NCBI GenBank assembly: GCA_964035795.1
Contig: OZ038320.1
Span: 28,739,855-28,803,854 of the forward strand
Direction: 5' to 3'
DNA from: Pterobdella sp. o SKG-2022
Taxonomy: Eukaryota > Annelida > Clitellata > Hirudinida > Piscicolidae
DNA: 64,000 bases
In this document: positions 1-14,100 of the stretch, piece after piece
Layout of the letters: every line of letters begins with the position of its first letter
Numbering within the stretch: position 1 is the first letter of the stretch
The notes under the pieces: generated by a model
The model's database searches: none
What the model was told of the DNA's origin: nothing
The model's input: only the letters and a program-made list of their open reading frames with translations
Position numbers and translations under genes: made by a program

Positions 1-1393
1 TACATTTGAAATGAAACTTTGAATTTTCAAAATAAAACAACAGAAATGCTTGGTGGCCTGAAAGATTTAAAATAATGTTTCCAGGTGACTTATAGTATGG
101 CATTCTCAAAATAACCTCAACTGACACAATAATGGAAAAATATTTAAAAGTTAAAGTCTTCAATATTTTTAAGCTTCTGTATAATTTTTGTGAAACTTGT
201 ATATTTCAAAAAGTCTTTCTCACATCTTTGTTCCCTCTACCTCGTGTAGTTTTTTTTAATTGTATATAAACAAAGTCGGAAAGTTGAAATTTTCATAAAT
301 CTTACAAACTAATTTCGATATTAGTTTTTGTGGCATAGTATGCAAGGAAATTTCCTAATTGAATGTAAGAATATGCAAATATTGAAAACAAGATTAGAAT
401 TTATTTAATATTGTTAAGAGATATGGAGTATATTTTTGCAAAATATCAATTTAATGTTAAAAACTTGATTTTTTTCAAACCATTGAATAATAAATTCAAA
501 ATGAATTTTTTAAAAGCTCAAAAATATACTGAAACTGTCAAAATCATCTGAAATGTAAGTTTAATCCTATTAGAAAAAAAAACGTAAAATAGAACATATA
601 CATTTTCAAAGTTTTGAGTAGTTTCCATTTGCATTAGATGAAGTTAAAGGCATGTTTAGGAAAGGTATTATTCATTTTTCATAATTTAAAAGGCACTAAA
701 AATAACAAAAGGTGAAATAATTTAAAATTTTTTCGTTTGTTCTTGTAATTTCCTAACTTTTAAGGTATTTAATTAAGAATTTTTGCAATAAAAAACGATG
801 AATAATTAAATTTTTCTTTAAAAATGATGTTTTTATTACTACTAAAAAACAATGTTTCCAAACATTGAAGAATACATAAAAAAACAACTTCAAAGAATTA
901 AACGTTTGCTTTTCAAGATTATATTTCCATGGAAAACAATTTCAATAAAAATCACAAATGCTATCAGCACAAATCTCCATTTTAGGTGTCAGAATTTAAT
1001 AACGCGAAGGAAAGGTTAATATAAACGGAACACATTTCATTATTCTAATTAAAAGCAAGATTTATTTTTTAAAAATTATTCAAGTTTTTTTCAAAGTTAG
1101 AAATTAGGCGATTTATTGACTCAAGACTTCTGCAAAGTACGACCTTATATTAGTAAAAAATTTGAAATTATAACATTTAAAATCTTTTTTTTTGAGGATA
1201 AAAAGATTTGACACGAGAACCATACTTTAAAGAATAAGTGGATAAATGTAAATTAAAGACTCCTATACATGCTACTGGGGAAACTTCTTCAAATAATTGT
1301 ATTAATTAGTGCCATGTAAACCCATCTAGAAGCAATCATTCTTCTTTTGTGTTTTAAGGTTAGTATTTTGTAAACGATAGTTTGCCGGTATGC

Positions 1394-1435
<42 letters not shown>

Positions 1436-4400
1436 AGCAAATGGTTTGATAGTAGTGTTTTATAGCATTACAAACTTGCCCTCTGTTCATTTATTTATAT
1501 GTAGGGGCCGTACACTAAAATAGGATTTTAATAAAGGCGGGTATGTAAAGTTAGAGAAAGCTAACAGTTGAAGCGTTATAAAAAAGCAAAAGGACACGCA
1601 CGCACGCTTCAAAGTAAGCAAACAAAGACACGGTCACTCCGGGAATACCGAATGATTTACGTTGTAGGCCCTAATAAAAAGTGACATGGCAAAGAGAGAT
1701 GGCTTGTTGGAGTTAGACTTGCAATGAAATGAAAGAAGACATTTCTCTACTCAGAATTTTATAAAAAGTTTTTAGAGTTTCTGCACAAACGGTTTCGATA
1801 CACAATTACACGTTTTGTAGTTTTTGCAACATTGCTGCAAACGTGAATAACTAAAGCAGACATTTTTAATTAATCGACAGTTTTTGTCGACTTAGTTCAA
1901 TAAAAATCTATGGTAAATAACTTCAAAGTAAAGCGAATGAAAGAAAATAAATAACCATTAGGAGAAAAAAGTTTCAAGAAGCATAAATGTATAAAAATGA
2001 AGATAGATAATGAGAAGATGAATATAAGCTGGATGGATTAGAAGAGTTGAAATTGTGTTATAGTAGTGCCTACACCATACAGCAAGCAAACATTAACCGG
2101 TAATTTGAGATGCATCAACGTGCTGATGAAAAAGCTGCAATTTACCAGACTTTTACGCTATGCTTTTACTTGGTTCTAAATATTATGGGGTAGAAAGATT
2201 TTAATAAAGCTTGTGCTCTACCGTACAATTTCAATCGGATATCAAGCATTTAATATTGAACAATAGCCTCTGGCAACTTTAAATCTTGATTTTGATGATG
2301 AATTTTATTAAGTAAACATTGGATTTTTTGATTTATTGTTTGTTTATTATTCTTATTGCAATTTCCTGTTATTATTTCTACTCTTTTTTTTGTGATACTT
2401 TGGTATGAAATTTTTTTTTCAGACCTTTAATTTCACGTCGTATGATGACATTTTTTAATCTACTTTTAAAACATTTATAAGGGCTTTTAATACGACACGA
2501 GTGAGAGATAATATTCAAAAGATTATCGTTTGTAGATGCAAACTATGCTCCGAAGTCAATTTTGAGATTTGCAAGGAAAACAATTTTCCTTAAAGAGACG
2601 ATTGAACGTTTATCTCTAAAAATAAATTGAAACATAAACTGCATAACAAGACAATAAAAAGAATATAAAAGCATTTTAATGCTTAAAAATGCGATATGAA
2701 AAGAGCAAAAGACCCCGTCGAGACGGTGAAATCTGATGGAAAATTTCAGTAGAATCCCGAAGGATTAAAAAATTGAAGTTTTATAATTGTTCAATGAACA
2801 TTATGCATTTAAATACTGAATTATTAAACAATGCCATATAATGCCTTGTGAAATCGCTCAAGGAAAAACAACATAGGGCAGACTTTAATGGCCATTTTGA
2901 TCATAAACCTTTGTATTTGTTCAATTTTCACTTCGTTAAAAGTCTTGATTATTATTTATGACAAAAGTTTTTTATATTTTCTACTTTAATTACTTTCCCA
3001 ATACGTTAGCTTTACTAAGAAATTATATCAACCAATACACACATCTAGAAAATTCTATGCGACAATAATTTCCATTCAAATTTAATCTCGTTGTTCTGGC
3101 AAGAGCTCAAATTTGTTGCTAGTGTGTCATTCAAAGCATATCATTTGATTTTATCAAGGAATATAAATCAAAATTATAATAGGCCTTACAGTTTTATCGA
3201 TACAAACAACTTATATATATATGTGTGTTGTGTCGTTTAATCCTCGTTTAATTCGAACTTAATTTACCGCACGTCTTTATACTCTGTTAAACATCAATTA
3301 TGAAAGTCAATTGAATAGGTTTTCGAGATCTTTGATACCAACGACATTTTCTTTCTTTTTTTAATATTTGGAAAATATTCATTCACTTCTATAAAGCTTA
3401 AATCTTTAAAATAATACACCAAATTTTTTTTTTGCTCTGCAGTTTTATAGGCATTAAAAGGTATTTTCACAAGAGCATAATGCTTGTACTTACACCTCAT
3501 CATCTTCGAAGTGGCGTTAGAAATGAGTGATGAGGTGGAGGGTGAAGAGCCTGATGGATGGCCAAATAGCGCGAGAGCAATCTCTGATGCGTGTATCCAT
3601 CATCCCACAATGCCTATCTCCACTTCATTTCATTGTGTTTCCAGGCATCAATATTTTTACCTCATAATAATGCGAGTTTAGTGCTTTTGAAATGTTTTTT
3701 TTGAGGAGCTATGCATTGTGGCATAGGTATTGACTCGTGGTTTCCTTCTAAAAATTTTCTCTTTTTTGGTTTAGTTAAGAATTAAAAGTTGTTAACGGAA
3801 GAATGAAAATATAATTATTTGCACGGTTTTACTAAAATCTTTTGAATTTCTTCATATAGTATAAAACTTATATAATGTTAGTTGTCATAAGGCCCCAAGA
3901 CATTTGAAGGTTCTTGCATTCGAATTATATCCAACTAAGTTAAAACAAATAAAACTTAAACAACCTTTCATTAAATTTAAAGAAAAAACAAAAGGCTCCG
4001 TAATGTATCTGAATTTTAACAGTAATTTTTCCGGATGGGAGGCATGGGACGGAAGGAACGAGATGAGAGCTTTATTTGCCTGTTTCGCAGGAGAATCGGC
4101 ATCGTAAAAGGCAATTTGAGAAGGAAGTTTTAGTGCTTTGTGCAACAAAATAATGCGCTTTGAATGATCGAGCAAAATTAAATATTTCTTGAAAATTTCA
4201 ACATAATACCATTTTATTTGTAAGTTTAAAAATCATAAATTGGTTTAAATCTTCACGCTTAAAAAGTCGACTTCAATTAATTTAACGCATTGTTTTATGG
4301 ATTCAATAAATAAAGGCAGGCTTTAGTCATGCAAGATTAACGAAGAAAAAAACTGCAAAACCGCCGGTGGGGTGAGCAGCTTGCGGTGGCATTTGAGTGT

Positions 4401-7400
4401 GTCCGACCCCCGTTCAATGATCAATAAGTTTATTTGCAACATCGATCCATCTTGGTCCACTCGTTCATTATAACAGTCTTTTAAGTGATCCTTTGTAGGT
4501 CATTATTTTAATTTTAAGCTGTAATACATTACTCCGTGTGGAATGAGTTGATTGTTGTAATTATTCAAGTCTTTATGCGGCAGAGATCCTTAGTGAACGC
4601 TCTAAATTAAGAAAAGATTAATGGACATTTTCATTGATCAAAAAATTTGAGAATTTTGTATGTTTTTAAAAACGTATTTAAAACTTAATTTCAAGTGTTT
4701 TTTTTTGTAACGTCTGAACAAGTACACGAAACTAACATTAATTATGTTAAAATGGATCCAATGACTTCAATCTTGAATTAAATTAAAATAAACTTAAAAA
4801 TAATCGACTTGATTATTAATTCTACAAAAACTAGAATTTAAATGAATTGGATAAATTATGAAAGAGCTTATGAGAGCTTTTCAATTACTAAGTAAATGAA
4901 AAAGGACAAAGTGCTGTAAGTGTACAGGTTAAGTTAATTAATCTCTTGTTGCTAGCAAATATATGCCGGCTGTTTGGTTTCAGTGTGAGAATTAAAATTA
5001 CTGCTTAAGTATATACTTCCTATGAAGTAATGGTTTTTAATAATTACGAATTATCGGCTTTTTTATCTGACAAACGGGGATTAAATATGACCACTGATCT
5101 TATCTGCAATGTTAGTCGATCATTTATTAACCTAAGACTTGATATAAATCAGAGATTGAATTATTCCAGAAAAATCATGGAAAGATGCAAGTGTGAGTTG
5201 GAGAAGTTAATTTTGTTTAATAATAAGATTTTTTCGATGAGTTTTAATACATGTAAAAGAATTTTATTTTGTAAAGAATTTCATGATAATTAATGAAGAA
5301 AACTCTAACTCACCCAAAGCAGAAGAAAATAAAGAAGAGAAATGGACGAAAATGATGAAGACGTTGAAATTTTTGGTTTTAATCATGCCGGATTCAGTCA
5401 GTTACTATCCATTTACAAATCAAATATTAAACTTTTAAGCCGTTTTTGAACACAAGATTTTGAAAACTTCAATGTTTTTAATGACAAATTTCTTATACTT
5501 TTAGTTGCTTCTTGGAAATAATGATCCTAAACTAATTTGAACTTGCAAAATGAAGATACCAAAAGCTACTCGAAAGTTGACTAAGCAAAAATTAAGCATT
5601 TATAAACGTCTTGTATACTTGCGCTTCGGTTTATAGCTCTTCGCACTTATGTATATGTCGAATTGACACGTATAAATATATATATGCATTTATATAGGTA
5701 TTGTGTGTTTAGCTTCTTGCTGTTTCGGTGTTATTTATTCAGTTTAAATATAGTTAATAAAAAATTTTATATTGTGACATTAAAATATCAAGAAAACTAA
5801 AATATTACTATTGTGTAAAAAATGTGGTTGTAAAACAATTTTTAAACCCTTGTGTTTTCAAATCCTGTCCCCTGGTGTTAAAAAGTATCTCATTATTATT
5901 TAACATGCAAATTTTTCTTTATTAAAATATTAATGATTTAAAAGAAAACATTAATTTTGGATAAAAAACTTAAAATTAATTATAACTGCGCTCAAAAATT
6001 CATGTCACACTCAAATAATTCTGAAAGTACATTTGTTTTTATTTTCATTTTATAGCGTTCAAAAAGCATTAAAACTACAAATAAAAATTCCGGCCACCAC
6101 ATAATGTTTAAAGCAGGAACTTTGGAATTTGATAACACAAGTGCTAATTAGAATATAAATAGTGTCAACGAAATATTTGCATGAACAAAAGGCGTTTTGA
6201 GATATGAATGGCTGATTGACTGAGAAGGGTTCCATATAATTGCAATTGTACATAGAGTATACGAAAAGAGTGCTGCCTCTTGCATAAACAATTCATCATT
6301 CATTACGCATGTATGTGTATGGCACAATATAAGATTCTACACATATATTATTGTTTCCATAGTGTAAATTTACACGCTTGTAAATGCAACAAAGGAAAAA
6401 TTATCTTCATCATTTTTTGGATTTACTTTTAACTCATTCTATGCAATCCATTCAAATTTATTTTCGCAAAGTGATCGGCTTTTCAGTTTAATTACTAATT
6501 ACTGTTTTCTGTCTTTATAAAACTACAGATTCAAAGTTTGACTCTGCTAATATATAAATTCAAAAAAATAACTTAGAAAATATATGAAACAGTGAGATAT
6601 TTTTATAGGACAAAACTTCATGTATTTTCAACTAAGATCAAGTAAAATTTTTAATTAATATAAAACCATTATGAGCGATGTCTTTTGACATTAGCACTTG
6701 TATCCGTTCTCTATCTAAAATGAAAAACACTTAAAGTCGTTTAAAATTAATAAAAATTAATTGAATTAAAAAAATAAAACTTTATAAATGAATGACCATA
6801 ACAGTGAAATGAATACAGCTAATTAAAAATTATTAGAAAACGATCAATCACAAATTTTTCATTCTATAATATTTTTAATAACACTACCATATATTGGAAC
6901 AATTCTTCAAATATTCACAATCTCTCTCCATCTTGAAACGTTCATTATTTAATGCACTTCGCATTTTAAGAACTTAATTTGTATATTTAAAACATAGTTT
7001 GTAGGATTAAAGTATAATTCTTTTCGTTAAAGAATCCTTTTGAATTGAAATCTTTGTTTAACCACACTCAGTCTTAACAAGCATTTGAATAAAGCGTTTG
7101 GAACTCCTTCTAGCTTCTATTTGAAAACCAAAGGTTACTGTGAGGATAATTGATAAGTGCCAAATCAGATATGTCACTAAGGAAACAAATTGGTGAGTCA
7201 TCTATGAAAGAAAATATCTCTGGAAAGAAGCTTTATTATCAAACTTTATTTTCATTATGTATACTTGATATCTATATAAGTAATTGTTATAATATTAATT
7301 TAAATACATTTCAATATATTTTATAATCTATTATATTGAAAATTTCCATCACAGAATTCGTTTTTATCTCTAACCAATTTCTAATAATTTTCTACTTGGA

Positions 7401-8430
7401 AATTATTTATAAGTATTTGGTTCAAAAATAAATGAATAATTAGCAAACATAAGTGAGTTTCTATGATATTATTGATAAGTAATTTGTATGTGAATGTCTT
7501 TTGCTCATAAAAACCAAAGCTTTCACACAAATAATTCCGTTTGATCTTTATTATTTGAAAAGACACAAATTATACAAATAACTACAATTTTTTTCAAGGA
7601 AGGGCTCAAATTTGTTATAATTCTCACCATATTGAAACGCTAAGTAAAATTTAAAAACCAAAAATTAAAGTGACAAAAGATGATAAAAATCATCGTCAAT
7701 ATTAGCTCAAAAATATTCAGCCCGTCATGCGTTTGGAGTAATATTCCCCAAAATCACACATCAATCTAATATGAAACGACAAGTAATGAAGAGCAGATAT
7801 ATGCGCTTTTGAGCAAACACACCAACTTGTGTTCGCAAGCAAACTTGCACAAGAGTTAATCATGTTCATTCCGTGCTCAATTATCACGCTACTTCGATTA
7901 ATTTCTTCATAATTCATTTTCTTTACCTCTTTTCTCGTTCCCCTCTGAATGTTTGCTTTTTATTTTATAGCCCCATGAAGGAATTTTTTTTTCTCAAATA
8001 TATCGTATTTCTTTAAGCTTTTAAATATTGTGAAACCATGAATTTCATCATCTATTTATTCATGATATAAATGTGTTTTGGCACATCTGAGAACTTTTGA
8101 TGAAGCTTTCTGAATGTGTGAATGTGATAATTAAAAGCAGGGAATAATTATCTGCGGCACAAGTTGTCTCATCCCATCAAGCCTCACATATGAATTCAGA
8201 CGAACAGTTAGAAACAAGCACATTTAAGAGTATATAGTTATACTTCAACCAATTACATAAAAACTCAATGTATTTTTTAATGTGTAGGGAGCAAGTAATT
8301 CTAGAGAAAACACATTAAATTTGAATGGTTGCTTCAATTAATCAAAACTTCCAACAAATAAAAAATTTATAAATCACTCATTTGAATTAAAATTCATGAC
8401 ATTATGAATCATAAAAATTAACAGTTGGAA
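1..8430. other. gene-poor AT-rich flank
   Basis: No gene is supported here. The stretch is AT-rich and contains a TA microsatellite near 1.4 kb and a few islands richer in G+C (about 1560-1720, 3485-3640, 4000-4110 and 4355-4480). Short open frames occur, including an 87-codon one at 5030-5293 on plus and a 96-codon one at 3885-4175 on minus. None shows recognisable motifs, a family match or convincing splice context. The islands could be conserved non-coding elements; that is inference only. Confidence 0.5.
1396..1431. repeat. (TA)n microsatellite
   Basis: An uninterrupted run of TA dinucleotides about 36 bases long in the gene-poor left flank. Confidence 0.95.
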
Positions 8431-8439
8431 ACAAAAAAG

Positions 8440-9125
8440 ATGGGACGATGTGATATAAAAATCAAGCAAGAATGGAGTGCACGAATACTGCAGTCATAAA
8501 ATGCAACAGGTAAGTTATTCAAGAGTTTGTGTTAATTTGAAAGCATCAAGTTTAATTGCCGAGTGTTTCTGTTTTATTTCAATGCATTTTAAAAAGATTT
8601 CAATTCTTATATTTAGTGATTTTTTCACATGAGCAATATGGTTTTTCTATTTTTAAGTTGAAAAATAAATAATTTAACGTTTATCTACTAAGATTTTTTT
8701 ATTTAGCTTTATCCTTTGAAAATATGTTTTTAAAATAGAGCTCGACGTGCATCGTTGTGCTTAAGCTTTTTCAATGTTTGATGAGAAGAAATTTATTTGT
8801 GAAAGGTTTACTTTTAAAACTCCGAAATTAAAAAAAACATTTTATGTATTCACATTAAAGCGTCTGAAATAAACTGCTTCCTGTTACTGTGGAACATGCT
8901 CATTTTATTACAGACCAAACGACGTGAAACAATCAAGGAGAAGACAGCTTTTATCTACTCTTTAAAATTTCTCTTTGTTGCAAGCAAAATCTTATGAATG
9001 AAGACAGTGTGAAGAATCTCATAGACGAAAAAGGAAGCAGGATTGATGGGGTTATAAAAATGAAACAAGGTCGTGCTGCAACCAAAAGAGCATTCGATTC
9101 AAAATAGAAGCGATCAATAAACACT
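8440..9125 (+). other. candidate two-exon transcript with small ORF
   Basis: A good donor (CAACAG followed by gtaagt, exon end 8509) is followed by an acceptor after a T-rich stretch (exon start 8914). A canonical AATAAA lies at 9116-9121, nine bases after the stop of a small ORF. That ORF, 8994-9107, encodes 37 residues beginning MNEDSVKNLIDEKG and ending RAFDSK, and its region is richer in G+C than the surroundings. If the upstream ATG at 8501 is used, splicing instead gives a 30-residue peptide starting MQQTKRRETIKEK. It could be a long non-coding RNA, a small-peptide gene or chance. I do not recognise either peptide. Confidence 0.3.
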
Positions 9126-9129
9126 GATT

Positions 9130-11104
9130 GTTTTTTTATTCCGCCACTGCTCGATTATGTTTTTTGCTTTTTTAAGCTCAAACTAGGTGTTTTTTGTATT
9201 ATTTTTTTATGTGATAATTGTTATATTGATTAAAAAATCAAAATTTTAATCGCAAATCATTCAGAAATAGGTTTGCGAAGACCATATTGCCACTAAATAC
9301 TTTAAATAATTAACGAAAGTTTATCATCAAAACAGCTTAAAAATTATAATATAGTTTAAAAACTTTATATCAATAGATTTTTATAAGAATTTCTTAGCCA
9401 ATTTTTTTATGATTTTGACTGTTTTTTAATCAAAGTTATAAGCATGTTAACCAATTTTTCACTCTTATACTTGTGAAGTGATTTCTCAATTATAAACTGA
9501 GTGGTTCATGATTAAAGGGGAACTCGATGCATGCCACTATGTGTTCAAGCAAATGCCACCAAGAATTAAGCAAGAGTAAGTAATAAGGAGGGCTCGAGCC
9601 ATCAATCAGACCATAACTAAAATCGCGAAGTCAATAAATTTGAAAAGGGTTTTTGAAATTTTTGATAGAAATATTTATTTGTTTATTGAAAGAAAAAAAA
9701 ATAAAATTTTGAAAAATTAAGATAAAATTGAGAAATTTAAAAAACTTTATGAAAAATTAAAAAAAAGATTAGTTTTATTTTTGAAAATTTCGATCAAAAA
9801 TTCTACAAAATACCCTGTCTCATTTTAATCAATTTCAAAATTGTCCATGCAGCTTTATTCTAAGCACGCAATACATCTAGAACTTTTTCAGCGAGTATGA
9901 TTTCCGACGAAAAAGTTTGGATCTCGGAGAAACTATATTGAAAAGATTGCATTACCTTCAAGATAGACAAATCCGACCTGTTTGTGCATATAACTTGAGA
10001 AATTTGAAGACTTACGAGTGACTTTCTTGTGATATTTATCGACGGGATCTGACTGAGATATGTGCTAAGATTTACCAGTAAATTTTCAAATATATATTTT
10101 GCCCAAGTTACAAGGTTCATTAACTAATTTATGAGATTTAGCCATATTATTTCCAGCCATGCTTTCGACTGATAAACTCAAAATAACTTACAGAAGCAAT
10201 GTTTCAAAAAAAATAAGAGGAATTCTCGTGGCAAATCACCATTTTTAGTTATTCTGAAAAGTATCGAAGGTAAAAAATGTAGTTTTAATTTTTCAATCTC
10301 GCAACTCGATAAGATTTAATGAAACAGTGTCAAAATTTTGATACGTGCCATTTTAGAATAAATTTTCAAAAAATTTGAAGTGACAAACTGCATTTTTGAA
10401 GTATTTTTAAAATTTTATATAAGCAACTTCCACGAAGATTATGAAAATGTAATGGTTACTTTGAAAATGACTTTTTCAACGTGAAAACATCAAAAAATAT
10501 ATAATTCATCAAGTATAAACCTATTGAAAATCAAAATGTTAAAAATATATAACACATTGAATGAATTAAATTTGAGTTATTGGAATGATTTATAAAAACT
10601 AAAAAAAGAAATTATGAAAAAACAAAAAATACAAGAGCTACACGATTTAGCATGATAATTTAAAGGAGCTGGTAACGCGAGGAATATTGCTAAAATGCAG
10701 CGAATACTATGTAAAGTAACTTTTGGAAAAATTAAAACTAATCAGAGTATCGAAGTTGCAATGAAATTTCTATTTTGAACTTTATATTTAAACTGAAAAA
10801 TTTGTAAGAAGCGAAGAAAATGTTAGGTATGAGCTTAATCAGAAGAAAACACATTCCACTTAATGATGTATATTTGAAATGGTCAAATGAGATCTCATAA
10901 AAACGGTAAATAAAAAATATGATGTAGAAATAAAAGATCTTATATTATGTAACAAAAGTAACAAACATGTGGTATTAAATCCAACAGATTATAAGTCTCG
11001 AGAAAACATTGTTGAAAAGCACGAGCATAGATACGAGTTGAGAAAGAAAAAGAAATGTACAAGGCAGTGATGCATAGAGGCGGAGAAGTATGATAAGTTA
11101 AGTG
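9130..11104. other. intergenic region downstream of MAP2K7
   Basis: AT-rich sequence between the possible small transcript and the MAP2K7 stop codon. The part next to 11104 is presumably the MAP2K7 3' UTR, since that gene reads leftward. An 86-codon minus-strand open frame (9860-10120) has no recognisable features and is not called. Confidence 0.5.
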
Positions 11105-14100
11105 CTATAAAAAGTGCCGAGGCGTCTTTGGAAGGTTTTGTAATCGAGTTTTGTAAGATGTCGTGAAAAGAGGTTGCGAACTGGAAAAAGACTGGGATGT
11201 GGTTGAGGCCAAATAGGAAGTATTATTATTATTATTATTAATAAAAGGATTTGATAGAGTCATGGTTACAGATGACGTTTTTGTTGGTTTGGACTGGATA
11301 AATGGTGATGATGAAGATGATGTTTGCAGGGCAGATGAAATGGCTGAGAGGGATATGGAAGAATGGTGGATGTGTGCTGGAGATGAAGGCGAAACATACG
11401 AGAGTGATGGTGCAGGTGATTGGTTGTCAGGAGTCCACGGCGAGGATTTGATTGGAGGAGCTGATTTCGGCGGAAGGTTCCTGATTGGCGAATTGTAGTA
11501 ATTGGCGTCACCAAAGTTGTTGTTGAATGCTGATGACTGCTGTGATGCATATGAGGAAGTGTTGTAGAATGGAGTTATGTGTAAATTTGAAGTATAGGAT
11601 GATGATGGTTGAGAAGAATGCTGAGTGGAAGGAGATTTAAAAGGAGAAGCTGTGTTAGAAGAAGACGAAGAGAAAGATGAATAAAAAGGGTGAGATGAAG
11701 ATGGGGATGGTGAAAATGTTGATGATTTGAGAGATGACGATGAAAATGATGACCAAGCGTGAGGTGATGATGAAGGTTGGGAGGGTGAGAGAGGAGTGGG
11801 TGGATCAGTGCACAAAGGATCAAATCTTTTGACTGCAGGATAAGAAAACAATGGCGGTGGTTTCGGAGAAGTTTGCTGTTGACAAGTTGTGAAATTGTTT
11901 TGCGACTTTTTTGACTTAACAGCAAAAAATGGATTATTTCCTACGACGTTTGGCGATTTGAAATGCGGTGGCGATTTAATAAAATCTCTATTATTCAAAA
12001 AATTAACGTCTTGATCGTTATTTGTGTTATTGTTAACCTGATCTATATTGTTTTTATTGCTATTGATACGGCTAGCATTGTTGGCATTATTGAAAGAATT
12101 AATATTATTGCTAGGGTTATTAGCTTCTGTGTGCATTCCTTTGGACACTTCGGCATACCAGGCAGAAACGTCAACATACAAGCCCGTGTACCTCTTCACA
12201 AAATTGTGCTCCTGAGGGAAAGAAAACCATTTGAGCGGTAAAGTAGATAGCATGCACTACCATTATCAGTATCATTTTAATGAAATATATTGATGACTTG
12301 TATGTGAAGAAGCTAGTGTCATGTTGAATATTGAAAACTTGGCTTTCGAATAAAATTTGTTAAACTTTTTATAAATGTTTAAATGAAATATAATTTAACA
12401 TACTTAAAACGTACGATAGATTTCATTTTAGCATGTCCTAAACAATAGTTAAATATTTCAATAAGCACCTCACCAGCAGTTTTTGATATTTTGGTCTTCT
12501 GTTGTAATCTTTAATAAGGCTAGAAAAAATTACGAACAGGAGTTGAATTTTAAAGATTGGATAATTACTGAATTGTAATTTTAAAAAATCTTACTAGACT
12601 GTTAAAATTATTGACACAAAAGGTTTCAATTATAATAACCAAATTAAGCTTTTATTTATTATATACATCTATGGAGTGCGCTTTTTCACAGTAATTAAAC
12701 TGTGCCAAAGACGCTCATGAGAAACTAATAAAAAAAAGAACATTAGTTTTTTTAATTGTAATGATTGCATGTTAATTGTCCAAATTGATATAAGAATTAG
12801 CATTTAAAGTAAATAAAAGTGCCTCGATAATAGAAATAAATGGAAAAAAGCCAAATATGACGTCTTTAGGGGGAGCACAAACCGAGCTAAAAGATGCTTA
12901 TTTATCAATTACAAGAGCTCGAGACCAGTATAAAGTGCACGCTATCTCGAAATGAGTAGTTAAAAATGACAATCACCTTGAGTGATTTTAAATTGCAAAG
13001 CACTCGAAGCTAAAATTGTCTTGAAAAAAACTTTTACGTTTTCTTATTATTTTAAATTTTAAATTTAAAAAACAATATAATTTACAAGAATTTTCTTTTT
13101 AGTTTCATAAACAATGAATTAACTAAAAAAAATTCGATATAAAAACGTACCATAAATCGACGAAATTGACAAAATCCATTGAAAACCCTTTGCAGGCGGG
13201 AAGTCTGGGCTGATCATCTTGCAGAACCTTCGTTAGCACCTCAAAATCTGACTGACAATTTTTGTAGGGAAATTCTCCCAATGCTAACTCCACCTTTTGA
13301 ATGACGTATTCTTTATAAAAACAAGTTTTTGTAGACTAAAGTGGCTTTTAGCGCAACATTCACATTCATACAGAACTTCTGTGACTGTTTTATTCAAATT
13401 GTTGAAAATTTTTAATTTAATTTAAACTCAAATTGACGTTGAAATAAAATATCAATGGAAATAATGAAATAAGACAAAAACAACGGAATATCATTTTTGG
13501 AAAAAAATTAAATAGCAAAATATAAGTGGCATAAAAAAACGAAAAAAAAATTTTAAAAACTTACTGAAAACGAACCAATATAATGAAATCAATAAAAATA
13601 TAAAAAACAACAAAATAATTGATAAAAAAACGATTTAATAACAATTGAAACTTACAAGGGTGAGTCCCAGACTCCAGACATCAGCCCTGATATCGTAGTC
13701 AGGCTTGGTGGGATCAGGAGGGTCTATTCTTTCAGGCTGCTCAAGTGATTATATTGTTTAATTAATAAAATTGAATTCAATATGATAGTCAAAAATTCAA
13801 ATTTTAATGAAATAAAGTGGTACTTTGAGTCTTGAGAATATTTTATTTCGTTATACTTCATTAATAAGGAAAAGTAAAGTGTTTTGATATAAGTTTAACC
13901 ATTGGAAGCTGTATTTTAAGATGGAAACATGAAAAAAGAGCTTTTAATATGAAATTTTTTTATTGTGGCTGATAAAACGTGTTCATGTAGTTTATATTCT
14001 TGTATAATTTATTATCAATAATATCGAGTCTATTGTAAATTTATATTCGTTTTTATTGATATAATCACGCTAATTTGAATTCTATGAACAATAATTAAAT

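Noticed and set aside
2712..2732. Short hairpin CCGTC-GAG-ACGG resembling an rRNA-like motif
   Set aside because: Isolated, very short and without flanking rRNA sequence; chance palindrome.
3885..4175. 96-codon minus-strand ORF
   Set aside because: No recognised motif, and a second frame on the opposite strand is equally open. It is kept only as part of a G+C-richer island.
11262..12241. Plus-strand and off-frame ORFs of 78-116 codons over the MAP2K7 tail exon
   Set aside because: Low-complexity Ser/Asn/Pro codons leave the other frames open. The kinase-linked frame is the one that continues the conserved protein.
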